DNA of 64,000 nt. Origin: Empedobacter sp036647415 (GTDB taxonomy: Bacteria; Bacteroidota; Bacteroidia; Flavobacteriales; Weeksellaceae). The notes beneath the pieces were generated by a model, which was given only the letters and a program-made list of their open reading frames with translations, searched no databases and had not been told where the DNA came from. The DNA is taken from contig NZ_JAVXKG010000018.1 in assembly GCF_036647415.1 (NCBI RefSeq), positions 1 to 64,000 on the forward strand, given 5' to 3'. A program made the position numbers and the translations under genes. This document shows, piece after piece, positions 52,056-61,505 of this stretch; the stretch's first letter is position 1; the number at the start of each line of letters is the position of its first letter.

Positions 52056-53354
52056 ATGGAACTTTATTATTCTTTTTCAGTTCTAATTGTTCTCGCAGCG
52101 CTATTTTCTTACGCAAATATCCGTTTTCTAAAATTGCCAGGAACAATTGGAATTATGCTTATCGCCATGTTAGTCTCCGTTGCAATCCGTTTGTTAGGTG
52201 ACAGTTATTTTCCGGATGCAACCAAAGAGTTTTTTCAACTTTTCAATAGTCTTGATTTTAATGAAATCTTGATGGGAGCAATGCTTAATTTTCTGCTTTT
52301 TGCGGGAGCAATGCACGTTAATTTTTCGGATTTGAAAAATCTACGCTGGACAATCGCAACTTATGCAACCATATCTGTTGTAATTTCAGCTTTCATTATT
52401 TCGGGAATTTTATATTATTTAGCACCGTATTTCGGTATTCAAATTCCATATATTTATTGTTTACTTTTCGGAACTTTAATTTCACCAACAGATCCTATTG
52501 TTGTATTAGGAATTTTAAAACAAGCAAAAGTTCCTAAAATTATCGAAACTAAGATTACAGGAGAATCACTATTTAACGATGGTGTAGCCGTTGTTATGTT
52601 TGCTGTGGTTTTACAAATTGCAACCAATGTAAATTTTGACGCAACTTTCGAAAACGTTTCATTATTATTTTTAGAAGAAGCAGGTGGAGGAATTATATTA
52701 GGGCTATTATTAGGATTTACAGCATCGTCTGCTATGAAAAAAATTGACGATTATAAAGTTTCTGCTCTTATCACACTTTCTATTGTAATGGGTGGATTTT
52801 TAGTCGCCAAAGAACTACATGTTTCTAGTCCATTAGCCATGGTAATTGCAGGTTTAATAATTGGTAATTACGGCAAAAAAGTAGCAATGAGTAGTTCTAC
52901 ACAAGATTACCTTACAAAATTTTGGGAATTAATAGATGAGGTAATGAATGCTATTTTGTTCTTATTTATTGGTTTCGAATTATTATTAATAGAGGATTTA
53001 ATCGATCAAATATTATTAGGCGTTGTCACAATATTTATTGTTCTATTGTCTCGTGCATTGTCAATTGTGATACCAGCACGTACGCTTCTTCGTAAAAATA
53101 CATTCTCAAAAGGATCGTTAATCGTCTTAGTTTGGGGAGGAATTAGAGGAGGTGTTTCTATTGCATTGGTGCTTTCTATGCCAAATTCTGAATGGAAAGA
53201 ATTATTATTAGAGATAACTTATATTGTCGTTTTATTTTCGATTGTTGTACAAGGTTTAACAGTTGGTAGCGTTGCAAAACGTGTATTGAAAGACGAAGTA
53301 GAAGAAGCAAAAGAGGAGGAGGAAGTAGATTATATCAACTCGAGTAAACTATAA
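52056..53354 (+). CDS. CPA1-type cation:proton antiporter
   Basis: A 432-residue membrane transporter with ~12-13 helices of the Na+/H+ exchanger family. FGTLISPTDPIVVLGILK (~137-155) contains the TDP motif; ITGESLFNDGVAVVMF includes the conserved ND pair; WGGIRGGVSIALVLS is near the end. The C-terminal acidic tail (EVEEAKEEEEVD) may be regulatory. It exports sodium or potassium in exchange for protons. Confidence 0.94.
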   Translation: MELYYSFSVLIVLAALFSYANIRFLKLPGTIGIMLIAMLVSVAIRLLGDSYFPDATKEFFQLFNSLDFNEILMGAMLNFLLFAGAMHVNFSDLKNLRWTIATYATISVVISAFIISGILYYLAPYFGIQIPYIYCLLFGTLISPTDPIVVLGILKQAKVPKIIETKITGESLFNDGVAVVMFAVVLQIATNVNFDATFENVSLLFLEEAGGGIILGLLLGFTASSAMKKIDDYKVSALITLSIVMGGFLVAKELHVSSPLAMVIAGLIIGNYGKKVAMSSSTQDYLTKFWELIDEVMNAILFLFIGFELLLIEDLIDQILLGVVTIFIVLLSRALSIVIPARTLLRKNTFSKGSLIVLVWGGIRGGVSIALVLSMPNSEWKELLLEITYIVVLFSIVVQGLTVGSVAKRVLKDEVEEAKEEEEVDYINSSKL

Positions 53355-53376
53355 AATAATAAAATTATAATTTTTT

Positions 53377-53402
53377 AAAGCGACTTTATAGTCGCTTTTT
53401 TT
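53377..53402 (+). terminator. Antiporter terminator
   Basis: AAAGCGACT (53377-53385), 4-base loop, AGTCGCTTT (53390-53398), then T-run. Confidence 0.92.
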
Positions 53403-53478
53403 AGTAAAACTTTAAATCATCAAAGTTGTGAAATCTTTAATATTTTTATAAATTGAAGGTTGTTTAATAACCATAAAA

Positions 53479-54864
53479 ATGCAATTAAAAGACCTATCTA
53501 CTCAACTCGAAATATCACTCGGAAGTTTACAAAATTTTATCAACGATTTTAATATTGATTTAAGTTTTTGTATTGATGAAAATTTTAATGTAACCAATCA
53601 ATTCAAAGAATTTTCTGAAGAAAATAAAGACTTTCTTCAGAAATATGCAGAAGATTATTCGAAAGAAAAAACAATAGAAGATATTGCCAAAACAATAGAA
53701 GCGAAAGAAGAAGATGTTCTACATTTTTTCACTTCAAATGGAATTCCTGCTGAGGTTGCAAAGCAAATCAAAACCAATATCTCTAGTTATTTAATTCATA
53801 CTTATATCAGTGGAAATTATCCGTTTATAGAAAAAGCTTTTCCGCAATGCGAAGATTTCTCGACAAAAAGTTTAGTTGGTTATACCGATTTGTATTTTTA
53901 TTTGACTGATATGTTAGATCCTTTTATCAGTAAAAATCAACTAGAAAGTTGGGGAATTTCTAAACCCGTTGGTGTTATTTTGTATGGACCTCCAGGAAGT
54001 GGAAAAATATATTGGGCAAAGAAAATTGCAGATATGATTGGATACGAATTTGTCCATGTTTACAACGATTATTTACTAGGAAATTTCAAGAACTCGAAGA
54101 ATTCGTTTTCTAATTTTCTTTCAAAAAAAATGAGTCAACCCAAAACGTTACTTTTTATTGATTCTTTTGACGAATTATTAAGCTCAACTCATGATAATAA
54201 TTTTTATCCAGAAACATTAGAGTTGATTTATTCGGTTCTTCGCCATATTCACAAAGATGATCAACAAGAATTGCTAATCGTTGGTTCTGCTGAGGTTTTA
54301 GGCGGTTTGACAGATGATATTGTGACGCCAGGAAGATTTGATTTGCATATTCCTATTTTTCCACCAAGTTTTGATGAACGTAAACAGTTAATTCTACATC
54401 ATCTTACCAATAATCTCGCACCAAATTCGCCTTTATTGGCAATTCTAAAAAAACAAAATGCACTGAACAAAGAATTTTGGACACCGATTGCGGCTCAAAT
54501 GAAACTATTTTCGAATACAATGCTAATTGATTTTACACAATCACTTAAAAAACGTTTGTATGCGTTATATCGAAAAGATGAAAAACAGAATATAGAGTTG
54601 ACTCAAAAAATATTATTTGCAGCTTTTACAGAAGCAAAAGCGAAGCTAACTGTCGATTATTTTAAGCGTTGTGCGGTTTTTGTAAGCGAAGCAAAGCAAA
54701 ATGTAGGACAAGATTTTCCACATCGAATTTTGGAGATGGAAATGGATTTAGAATTTTATTATAAATCGAAAGAAGAACCGATTTCAAAAATAGGGTTTAA
54801 ACAAACCGAAGAAAAAGGTGAAGATAAAGAAGAAGAAACTAAAATTACAACTGTAGAATCTTAA
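53479..54864 (+). CDS. AAA-fold protein with degenerate catalytic motifs
   Basis: A 461-residue protein. N-terminal ~35 residues (QLKDLSTQLEISLGSLQNFI) look like an IF2-N-type small helical domain, then a linker and an AAA domain (~150-330). Walker A is GPPGSGKI with Ile instead of Thr/Ser; Walker B reads LLFIDSFDEL with Ser instead of the catalytic Glu right after Asp; sensor 1 Asn is replaced (LIVGSAEVL); the TPGRFD arginine is kept. It probably binds nucleotide poorly or without hydrolysis. The tail is acidic. Role unknown. Confidence 0.72.
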   Translation: MQLKDLSTQLEISLGSLQNFINDFNIDLSFCIDENFNVTNQFKEFSEENKDFLQKYAEDYSKEKTIEDIAKTIEAKEEDVLHFFTSNGIPAEVAKQIKTNISSYLIHTYISGNYPFIEKAFPQCEDFSTKSLVGYTDLYFYLTDMLDPFISKNQLESWGISKPVGVILYGPPGSGKIYWAKKIADMIGYEFVHVYNDYLLGNFKNSKNSFSNFLSKKMSQPKTLLFIDSFDELLSSTHDNNFYPETLELIYSVLRHIHKDDQQELLIVGSAEVLGGLTDDIVTPGRFDLHIPIFPPSFDERKQLILHHLTNNLAPNSPLLAILKKQNALNKEFWTPIAAQMKLFSNTMLIDFTQSLKKRLYALYRKDEKQNIELTQKILFAAFTEAKAKLTVDYFKRCAVFVSEAKQNVGQDFPHRILEMEMDLEFYYKSKEEPISKIGFKQTEEKGEDKEEETKITTVES

Positions 54865-54873
54865 TAAATAAAC

Positions 54874-54903
54874 AAAGCGATCAATTAATTGATCGCTTTT
54901 ATT
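54874..54903. terminator. Bidirectional terminator, AAA / C1 peptidase
   Basis: AAAGCGATCAATT (54874-54886) followed directly by its complement AATTGATCGCTTT (54887-54899): a perfect palindrome with A/T runs on both sides. Confidence 0.9.
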
Positions 54904-54921
54904 GTAATATTTGATTAGAAA

Positions 54922-56115
54922 TTATTTTCCTAATTTTTTCAATGTTTGTTTTTGAACACCATTTTTGTGTACCAAAATATTAGTTGTTTTGTATTGTACA
55001 AAAGCTTTTGTTACATAAAGATATCCTTCGTAATCGTTTGTTAATCCCCAAGAATTTTTCACGATATAATATTCTTTTCCGTTTTGATCTTTTGCCGTTC
55101 CAACAATGTGCATACCATGATCATCAGTTGTTTGATAATCATCAAAAGCAGCTTGACGTAAATCTTCTGTAATTACTTTTTCTGGCTTTGGACCTTTGAA
55201 CATATCAGCTTTTTGTTGAGTAGTCATATCTGCAAAATCAACTTCTGGTACATAAGCAACACCATTTTTCCAGCTAAATCCTTTTTCAGAAACATCAGTT
55301 GCCCAAGCTACCGTATACCCATTTTTCAAAGCATAATCAATATTATCCGTCATTTCTGTCATCGGAATATTATAGAATGCTTCGTACGCCCAGTTATCTG
55401 GAATTGCTAAAACATAAGACGTGTAATATGGTTGTTCTTTGAAAGATGTAATCGCTAAATAATCGTTTGGATTAATTCCTACAACTTGGTCTGCAAATGT
55501 ACGAGGTGTATATTTTTTACCATTGTAAGTAAAATCTGCTGGATATTGCCCTAAATAACTATCAATAACAGCTGTATATGCTTTTTCCCAGTTTGGTGTT
55601 AACTTTCCGTTTGGATTAGAAACAACCGCTTTCAAAACTCCTTCTTGTATTGCAGCCATTTCACCAAATTGATTGGTTTTTGTACCATAATTCAATCCAG
55701 AATATGTTTCAGCAGGAACTGCTCCATATTTTTTGATCGTATTTAAAACATCAAAAAAAGAACCTCCATCTCCTAATGTTGTAGCGCCATGCATGCGTAC
55801 ATATTGTTTTCCTTTTTCTACGTATGTATTTCTTGCATTAAAAATAGCAGATAATTGGATTGGTTGTTTTCCCATTCTCAACATTTCAGATTCGAAGAAA
55901 GAATTTCCTGAATATGACCAACAAGTTCCCGACGAACCTTGATTTTCTACTGGTGTTTTTGCTAAATTGATAACTTCTGTAAATTTGAAAGCATCTTTAC
56001 TATTTTCGCTTACATTTTTACTTAATGAGTTTACTAAGTTGTCTTGTGCAGTAACAAATTGTGCCGAAGCCAAGAATAAAGCAGAAGCTAAAATTGGATA
56101 AAAAATTTTACGCAT
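54922..56115 (-). CDS. Exported C1 (papain-fold) aminopeptidase
   Basis: A 397-residue cysteine peptidase of the C1B (bleomycin hydrolase/PepC) type. Start taken at 56115, where MRKIFYPILASALFLASAQFV gives a clean signal peptide; an earlier in-frame ATG would spoil it. Active site: Q-G-S-S-G-T-C-W-S (PVENQGSSGTCWSY), His in DDHGMHIVGTAKD and Asn in YIVKNSWG. The presence of a signal peptide is unusual against cytosolic PepC but common in Bacteroidota. Confidence 0.93.
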   Translation of the reverse strand: MRKIFYPILASALFLASAQFVTAQDNLVNSLSKNVSENSKDAFKFTEVINLAKTPVENQGSSGTCWSYSGNSFFESEMLRMGKQPIQLSAIFNARNTYVEKGKQYVRMHGATTLGDGGSFFDVLNTIKKYGAVPAETYSGLNYGTKTNQFGEMAAIQEGVLKAVVSNPNGKLTPNWEKAYTAVIDSYLGQYPADFTYNGKKYTPRTFADQVVGINPNDYLAITSFKEQPYYTSYVLAIPDNWAYEAFYNIPMTEMTDNIDYALKNGYTVAWATDVSEKGFSWKNGVAYVPEVDFADMTTQQKADMFKGPKPEKVITEDLRQAAFDDYQTTDDHGMHIVGTAKDQNGKEYYIVKNSWGLTNDYEGYLYVTKAFVQYKTTNILVHKNGVQKQTLKKLGK

Positions 56116-56447
56116 AATATTTTCTTTGTGTGAGTATTCTATATAAGTAGCTAATTTCACGAAAATGTTAACAATAAACCTATAAAAATTTAAAGTTTTT
56201 TTAATTAAATCTGTTAGTAATCATTTACACAATGTGTTTTGTTAAGGTGAAACGAACTTGTTTGTAATAAAATTATCTTTACAGACATTACAAATAGGGT
56301 TAGTTTTTACGAAGTATATTATTTACAGATAAATAATTATATTAGTGGGTAATTTAATGAAATGCAGATATAGGTTTTTTAACTAGGCTAATCTATACTT
56401 TGTTTAGTAAGAAATAATTTTATGTGACATTTTTTTAAACTGAATGT
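56116..56447. other. 332-base gap, no gene supported
   Basis: Very AT-rich divergent gap between the C1 peptidase and a hypothetical gene. I found no perfect -7 box, hairpin or repeat; the plus-strand sequence TATACTTTG near 56395 is only a near match. Confidence 0.4.
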
Positions 56448-56972
56448 ATGATAATTAAAGCTGAAATAATTAGTCGATCTTATTCGGGTGTTTTTAAAGA
56501 AAAAATTTACGATATAGAAAGTTCATGGAATTCTCAAGATTGGACTTTTATAAAATTTACTGAAGACGATTATTCAGAGTGGTGTGGACAATTTAGAGGA
56601 TTTCCAAAATCCGTACAAATTTCTAAAAAACACTACATGATTTTAATCTTAACAAGTGATTATTTGTTTCAAATAGACTCACAAACAGCTGGATTAAAAC
56701 TCTTTGAAGATAAACATCAATATCAAAGCTTGATAGTTACGCCTTCTGATGATTTTTTAATTGCAGATTATATGAATATTGAAAAAATATCAGATTCAAT
56801 TAGAAATAAAAAACTTATTGAAAGTCCTATCGAAATGGATTTTATTGAGTTTCAAAGCTGGAATAATAACAGTTTAGAATTTAAGTGTGATGAATTTATA
56901 TATTGGGATAGACATTATGTAATGGAATATAACGATGATACTGAAACTATAAAAATAAAAAACTTCCGCTAA
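56448..56972 (+). CDS. Hypothetical protein
   Basis: A 174-residue soluble protein not recognised. It is rich in Ser/Asp/aromatic residues, with WCGQFRGFPKSVQISKKHYMILILTSDYLFQID in the middle; no signal or membrane segment. Possibly a small beta-rich immunity-type protein. No co-directional partner is adjacent. Confidence 0.55.
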   Translation: MIIKAEIISRSYSGVFKEKIYDIESSWNSQDWTFIKFTEDDYSEWCGQFRGFPKSVQISKKHYMILILTSDYLFQIDSQTAGLKLFEDKHQYQSLIVTPSDDFLIADYMNIEKISDSIRNKKLIESPIEMDFIEFQSWNNNSLEFKCDEFIYWDRHYVMEYNDDTETIKIKNFR

Positions 56973-57031
56973 CATTATATTTATAAAATGAATATTTTAT
57001 GCTAAATAAATAATTTTTGTAATGTTTTTTT

Positions 57032-58660
57032 TTAAAACTGACTCAATATTCCAAAATGGATTTTTGATTCTTTAAAATCAAATGAAGTTTCGCCCGTTTT
57101 ACCCACAGCGTAACTCAAATTGAAAATTCCCATCTTCGTCAAAAAAGAAATTCCTGTACCAATACTTAGCAGTGATGTATTGATATTGGCGCGTTTATTA
57201 TCGATAAAACCATAATCAGAAAAAAGACCAATATAAAAGGCTTCGCTGGGCACAAAACGATAATCCATACTTACAAATCCGTACATATTAGCTGTTATAC
57301 TTTCTTCGTTGAAACCTCTTATACTCCCAAAACCACCAATTCTGTACAATTCATTTTCGGAGAAAATATCATCTTTTGTTAATAAACCACGAAACTCCAC
57401 GGCACCTTTTATGTAATGTTTTTTGGCGAGTTCAAATAATCGGAACGATTGCAAACCAATTTCATATTGATTGACGGTTTTATTCTCGATTTCTTCTGTC
57501 CAAGAAAAATTCTTTTCCTTTTTTCTGATAGAATTTACCATTACATTCAGCATCGATTTTCCTTCCATCATACGCAAAGGATGTTTCAGAAAATAATTAT
57601 AACTCAATCCTACACCCGTTTTTGAATAATCATCGTAACTCGATTTTAGAAACGAATCATCTTCTAACAAAAAGTTAGACGACTGCAAAATTCCACTTAC
57701 ACCGATATTCGAATTGAGGTTGAGTTGATAAAATAACCGTTCAGAAAAATCAAGTGTCACGAAAACAGAATCTTGTTTGAAGAGTTTAAAATTTGTTTCC
57801 GAACCAATCGCAGATTTAAACAAATAAGGCACTTTAACACCAATATTCAACGACGTATTTTTGTTTGCCGTTCCGATCCAATTTAATCTAATTTCATCAA
57901 AATTATTAAACACATTATTCAACGAAAGTTGCACATTCCCATTCAATCTAAAGTCGCCATTATCATCTGTTCCGAAACCTAAAACGCCATCAAAATAATT
58001 TGAATTCACTTTTTTTGGATACAAATATAAAATCGTCGAGTCTTTACGGAAAAGCGTTTGCGGCGATTGTACTTCGGTAATATAATTGGTTTGATTCATA
58101 AACGTAGAAATTGTCGCCAACTTTTGTTCGTTGTAAATTTCTCCTTTTTTGATGTTCAATCCATGGCGTAAATAACCTTTGGACAGTTTTTCGTAACCAA
58201 CCAATTTTACACCGTCAACAGTGCGTTGATTTCCTTTGTTCAGAATCAATTCTATTTTCGGTTCATTGTTTTCAAAACCTCTGGAAACGATATTAATTTG
58301 TGCAAACGGATAACCTTGATTAGAGTTTTCTGTTGAAATTTTATTCAGAATAGAATCTAAATTATTTGTCGGAAAAAAATCATTTCTATTTTGAAATAAT
58401 TCATTGTTTTTAACCAAAATTGTTTGGTACAATTTTCCTTTGTTTAGATAAACTTTATCATTTTTAATAGAATCTACCGTCAAGGTGTAATAACCAACTT
58501 TTTGCAAAGAATCTAAAGTTGATTGTAGATTTTTGTTTTCAAAATCTTTTGTATACGATTTGTTTTCATCTGTATAACGATAAAATTGAAATGGTTTTTC
58601 TTGCCCAAAAAGTAAAATAGATTGTGCAAAGAATAAAATGATATAGAATAAAAATCGCAT
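57032..58660 (-). CDS. Omp85/BamA-like outer-membrane barrel protein
   Basis: A 542-residue outer-membrane protein. Signal peptide MRFLFYIILFFAQSILLFGQ, one to two POTRA-like domains (residues ~30-215, e.g. VDGVKLVGYEKLSKGYLRHGLNIKKGEIYNEQK), then a 16-strand barrel. YRIGGFGSIRGFNEES has the Omp85 RGF-like motif of strand/L6. It ends in the aromatic SQF typical of outer-membrane insertion. The N-terminal part is short compared with BamA, so TamA/patatin-associated or another Omp85 role is likely. Confidence 0.85.
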   Translation of the reverse strand: MRFLFYIILFFAQSILLFGQEKPFQFYRYTDENKSYTKDFENKNLQSTLDSLQKVGYYTLTVDSIKNDKVYLNKGKLYQTILVKNNELFQNRNDFFPTNNLDSILNKISTENSNQGYPFAQINIVSRGFENNEPKIELILNKGNQRTVDGVKLVGYEKLSKGYLRHGLNIKKGEIYNEQKLATISTFMNQTNYITEVQSPQTLFRKDSTILYLYPKKVNSNYFDGVLGFGTDDNGDFRLNGNVQLSLNNVFNNFDEIRLNWIGTANKNTSLNIGVKVPYLFKSAIGSETNFKLFKQDSVFVTLDFSERLFYQLNLNSNIGVSGILQSSNFLLEDDSFLKSSYDDYSKTGVGLSYNYFLKHPLRMMEGKSMLNVMVNSIRKKEKNFSWTEEIENKTVNQYEIGLQSFRLFELAKKHYIKGAVEFRGLLTKDDIFSENELYRIGGFGSIRGFNEESITANMYGFVSMDYRFVPSEAFYIGLFSDYGFIDNKRANINTSLLSIGTGISFLTKMGIFNLSYAVGKTGETSFDFKESKIHFGILSQF

Positions 58661-58742
58661 GTATGCTTGTAATAACGTATAAAATTGATGTTAAGTATTT
58701 GTTTTACTGATAAGTATTAGTTAATGTGTTAAAATTAAAATC

Positions 58743-58750
58743 TATTTTTG
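58743..58750 (+). promoter_or_regulatory. Candidate promoter (-7 box)
   Basis: TATTTTTG, a perfect -7 box, 19 bases before the DUF3817 start. Confidence 0.4.
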
Positions 58751-58768
58751 CCTTCAAATTTAAGATGA

Positions 58769-59083
58769 ATGTTGAAATTATTTAAAATTACTGGATACTT
58801 AGAGGCTCTTTCTGCGATTGCTTTATTTTTTATTGCGATGCCGATGAAATATATTTGGGAAGATCCAACTTGGGTAACGCACGTAGGACGCATACACGGT
58901 GGTTTGTTTATCGCATATATTGTGTTGGTTTATATATTGAAAGAAAAATACAATTGGTCTTGGAAAATTTTTGCCATCTTTTTTGTTGCAGCAATCATTC
59001 CTGGTGGAACAATTTGGGCAGAAAAAAGATTGATCGAAGGTAAAAAATACAAACAACAATTAGCTGAAAACGAAACAAAATAA
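58769..59083 (+). CDS. DUF3817 membrane protein
   Basis: A 104-residue protein with three membrane helices. ITGYLEALSAIALFFIAMPMKY and the conserved His pair in VTHVGRIHGGLFIAYI are DUF3817 features. Function unknown; often found near transporters in other bacteria. The ATG at 58769 gives the family start; one further ATG lies 5 bases upstream out of frame. Confidence 0.88.
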   Translation: MLKLFKITGYLEALSAIALFFIAMPMKYIWEDPTWVTHVGRIHGGLFIAYIVLVYILKEKYNWSWKIFAIFFVAAIIPGGTIWAEKRLIEGKKYKQQLAENETK

Positions 59084-59111
59084 TCGTTGAACTATTTGTT
59101 CTGAAAAGCAA

Positions 59112-59143
59112 AAAAGCCGAAGATAATTCTTCGGCTTTTCTTT
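59112..59143 (+). terminator. DUF3817 terminator
   Basis: AAAAGCCGAAG (59112-59122), 6-base loop, CTTCGGCTTTT (59129-59139), then T-run. Located only 9 bases before the 3' end of the tRNA gene on the other strand. Confidence 0.9.
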
Positions 59144-59148
59144 TGTTG

Positions 59149-59221
59149 AGCGGGAAACGAGACTCGAACTCGCAACATTCAGCTTGGAAGGCTGACGCTC
59201 TACCAATTGAGCTATTCCCGC
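59149..59221 (-). tRNA. tRNA-Gly (anticodon TCC)
   Basis: Minus strand, 73 bases without CCA. Acceptor GCGGGAA pairs with TTCCCGC; the D-arm holds AGCTCAATTGGTAGAGC; the anticodon arm reads TCAGC-CTTCCAA-GCTGA with TCC, decoding GGA/GGG. The T-arm has GTTCGAGTC. CCA is not encoded. An ORF in the same stretch is a shadow of this tRNA. Confidence 0.97.
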
Positions 59222-59363
59222 ATTACTGGTACAAATATAAGTTGATGAAATGGTTTTTTGCAAACTTTATTTCAATAAATTTCACAACTTTTTTCTAATA
59301 AATTAATTCTGAATAATTTGTGTTGTTGATTTTTTTTGAGACATTAGAGAAATGAATTAATTT

Positions 59364-59849
59364 ATGAAAAAACTGTTTATTTTTTGTGCTGTTTTTCTTC
59401 TATCAACATATAATTTTGGTCAAGAAATTAATAAAACTGATATTTTAGAATTATATATTAAGGAGAAGAATTTAAAAAATATTTCTAATAAAAAAATAGT
59501 AGATAAAGTTCATAATGGGGTTGAAAGGATTTTCAATCAACCAGAATTTTTATATGAAACTTCTATCTACTATGTTGATGAAGATATTGAAAGAATTTTT
59601 AATAATAATTTTGAAGTTAAAGATTCATTAAATGATAAAAAGAAGTTTAAATTCTCTACAAAATATAAATATCTAAAAAATAATTATTATCAATTTTCAA
59701 ATGTAATAATTTCTAAAGATGCTAATTATGCTGCTTTTAGAGAAGATTATGTTTGTTATGGTTATTGCGGTGAGGGTAATTTAGTATTCATGAAAAAAAT
59801 TGATAATAAATGGTTTTATCTAGGGAAAATAAATATTTGGATGAATTAA
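59364..59849 (+). CDS. Hypothetical secreted protein
   Basis: A 161-residue exported protein (signal MKKLFIFCAVFLLSTYNFGQ). Unknown family; Lys/Asn/Tyr-rich, with CYGYCGEGNLVFMKKIDNKWF near the C-terminus, whose CxxxC could form a disulfide. Its stop overlaps the next start by one base, so the two are translationally coupled. Confidence 0.65.
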   Translation: MKKLFIFCAVFLLSTYNFGQEINKTDILELYIKEKNLKNISNKKIVDKVHNGVERIFNQPEFLYETSIYYVDEDIERIFNNNFEVKDSLNDKKKFKFSTKYKYLKNNYYQFSNVIISKDANYAAFREDYVCYGYCGEGNLVFMKKIDNKWFYLGKINIWMN

Positions 59850-60220
59850 TGAAAGCATTTGCCTTAATACTTATTTCGAGTTTTTTATTTAGTTGTAATT
59901 CGAATAAAAAGTTTGAATCAGAAAAGTGGATTCCTTTTGAAGAAGGAGTTTATGGAGAAAATTATCGTTATAAGATGTTAGATGATTTGGTTAATAATGT
60001 TTTAAAACTTGATTCAAATAATTCAAACGGAACGTCAAAAAATGAAGTTTATAAATTGATTGGTAAGCCTGATGAAACTTTAGATAAAACTGATATTTAT
60101 TTAATTCAAGAAAAAATTGGTGAAATAGATCCAAATGGAGAAATTAAACTTTATCTAAAGTATAGTGATAATTTGACGTTGAATTATTGGAAAATAGAAG
60201 AAACAACTTACAAAGAATAA
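59849..60220 (+). CDS. Small lipoprotein, function unknown
   Basis: A 123-residue predicted lipoprotein. Start at 59849 (one base into the preceding TAA) gives MKAFALILISSFLFSCNSNKK, with lipobox LFSC; a longer in-frame start 39 bases upstream would bury the signal. Residues 50-110 contain a short SmpA/BamE-like segment (KNEVYKLIGKPDETL), only suggestive. Confidence 0.65.
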   Translation: MKAFALILISSFLFSCNSNKKFESEKWIPFEEGVYGENYRYKMLDDLVNNVLKLDSNNSNGTSKNEVYKLIGKPDETLDKTDIYLIQEKIGEIDPNGEIKLYLKYSDNLTLNYWKIEETTYKE

Positions 60221-60223
60221 ATT

Positions 60224-60943
60224 ATGAAAATTCCCACAATTCACGGACTAATAGAAAGACGAATATTAGTCAATTATATAGCAGACCCATTATTTGTAGA
60301 AAAAATATTGCCCAAACCTTTTCGCCCTAAATTATACGAAGGAAAAGCAATTGTAGGTATTTGTTTGATTCGTTTAAAAAATATAAAGCCGAAAGGTTTA
60401 CCTGATTTTGTAGGAGTAAATTCTGAAAATGGTGCACATAGAATTGCTGTAGAATGGGAAGAAAATGGAATTCTGAAAGAAGGAGTTTACATTCCCAGAC
60501 GAGATACTTCTCTAAAATTGAATGCGATTGTTGGAGGAAGAATTTTTCCTGGTAAACATTATTTTGCGAATTTTAATGTAAAAGAAACGAATAATATTTA
60601 TCATTTAGATTTCACGAGTTCTGATAAAACTACTATTGAAATTGATGCTAAATTAACTGATAATTTCAATGAAAATTCTATATTCAAAAATCTAAATAAT
60701 GTCTCAACTTTCTTTGAGAATGGTTCTATTGGCTATTCTCCAAACGGAAATAATTTTGAAGGTCTAAAACTTGAAACTTATCGTTGGGAAATTCAACCTT
60801 TGGAAGTAACAAATGTAAAATCAAGTTTTTTTGAAGACGAATCTGTATTTCCAAAAGGAAGTATTCAGTTTGATAATGCAATTTTGATGACAAATATTGA
60901 ACATGAATGGAAATCTTTAGATAAAATGAAGTGTATTTTGTAG
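60224..60943 (+). CDS. DUF2071 / YqjF-type protein
   Basis: A 239-residue soluble protein resembling the DUF2071 family (acetoacetate-decarboxylase-like fold, function unknown). HGLIERRILVNYIADP, GKAIVGICLIRLKNIKPKGLP and GVYIPRRDTS are characteristic. It follows the lipoprotein gene by 3 bases and converges with the cobC gene almost end to end (1-base gap). Confidence 0.82.
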   Translation: MKIPTIHGLIERRILVNYIADPLFVEKILPKPFRPKLYEGKAIVGICLIRLKNIKPKGLPDFVGVNSENGAHRIAVEWEENGILKEGVYIPRRDTSLKLNAIVGGRIFPGKHYFANFNVKETNNIYHLDFTSSDKTTIEIDAKLTDNFNENSIFKNLNNVSTFFENGSIGYSPNGNNFEGLKLETYRWEIQPLEVTNVKSSFFEDESVFPKGSIQFDNAILMTNIEHEWKSLDKMKCIL

Positions 60944-60944
60944 A

Positions 60945-61505
60945 TTATTTCTTCTTCAAAATAAAATCTTCTTCTTGATTATTTCCTAAATTAAATTGAA
61001 AAACTTCACCATAATCTACAGGAATTTTGAACGCATTTTTAATCGGAATTTGTACTAAATAGCACCACAATAACCGAATAATACCGCCATGTGCAACGAT
61101 TAAAACTTTTTTGTGCGATTGATTTCTCAACTCGTCCATAAATTGAGTTAATCGAAAAAACATTTCTTCCATCGATTCTCCATTCGGCGTTTTAGTTGTT
61201 ACAAAATCTGTATACCACGGATTTATTTCATCTGCGGGAATATCTTTCCACGACTGCATTTCCCAATCTCCAAAATTGAATTCTTTTAATCGATCATCCA
61301 AAATAATTTCTTCCGAAAAACTTTTAGCTAAGATTTTACAACGTGATAATGGACTGGAAAATACAATATCAAATTCTTCATCAATTAATGCATGAATTTG
61401 GTCTTTTTCTGTTTGAAATGATGAAGCTAATTCGACATCAGTTTGCCCGTAACAAACTGATGAAGAAATGTTAACTTTTGTATGTCGAATTACATAAACT
61501 TGCAT
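60945..61505 (-). CDS. cobC: Alpha-ribazole phosphatase-like histidine phosphatase
   Basis: A 186-residue histidine phosphatase. The phospho-His motif RHTKV (7-11, where the usual form is RHGxT) is followed by CYGQTDVEL, SSPLSRC and the second His in VLIVAHGGIIRLL. Position after cobT and cobS makes it the CobC step of B12 nucleotide-loop assembly, removing phosphate from alpha-ribazole phosphate. Start overlaps the cobS end by 16 bases. Confidence 0.88.
   Translation of the reverse strand: MQVYVIRHTKVNISSSVCYGQTDVELASSFQTEKDQIHALIDEEFDIVFSSPLSRCKILAKSFSEEIILDDRLKEFNFGDWEMQSWKDIPADEINPWYTDFVTTKTPNGESMEEMFFRLTQFMDELRNQSHKKVLIVAHGGIIRLLWCYLVQIPIKNAFKIPVDYGEVFQFNLGNNQEEDFILKKK

Noticed and set aside
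57032..58660. BamA as identity of the Omp85-type protein
   Set aside because: At 542 residues with one or two POTRA-like domains it is too short for BamA, which carries five.
59060..59263. Minus-strand ORF with the string NAGIAQLVERQPSKLNVASS
   Set aside because: It is a translation of the tRNA-Gly gene region; such ORFs are a well-known artefact of tRNA sequence.
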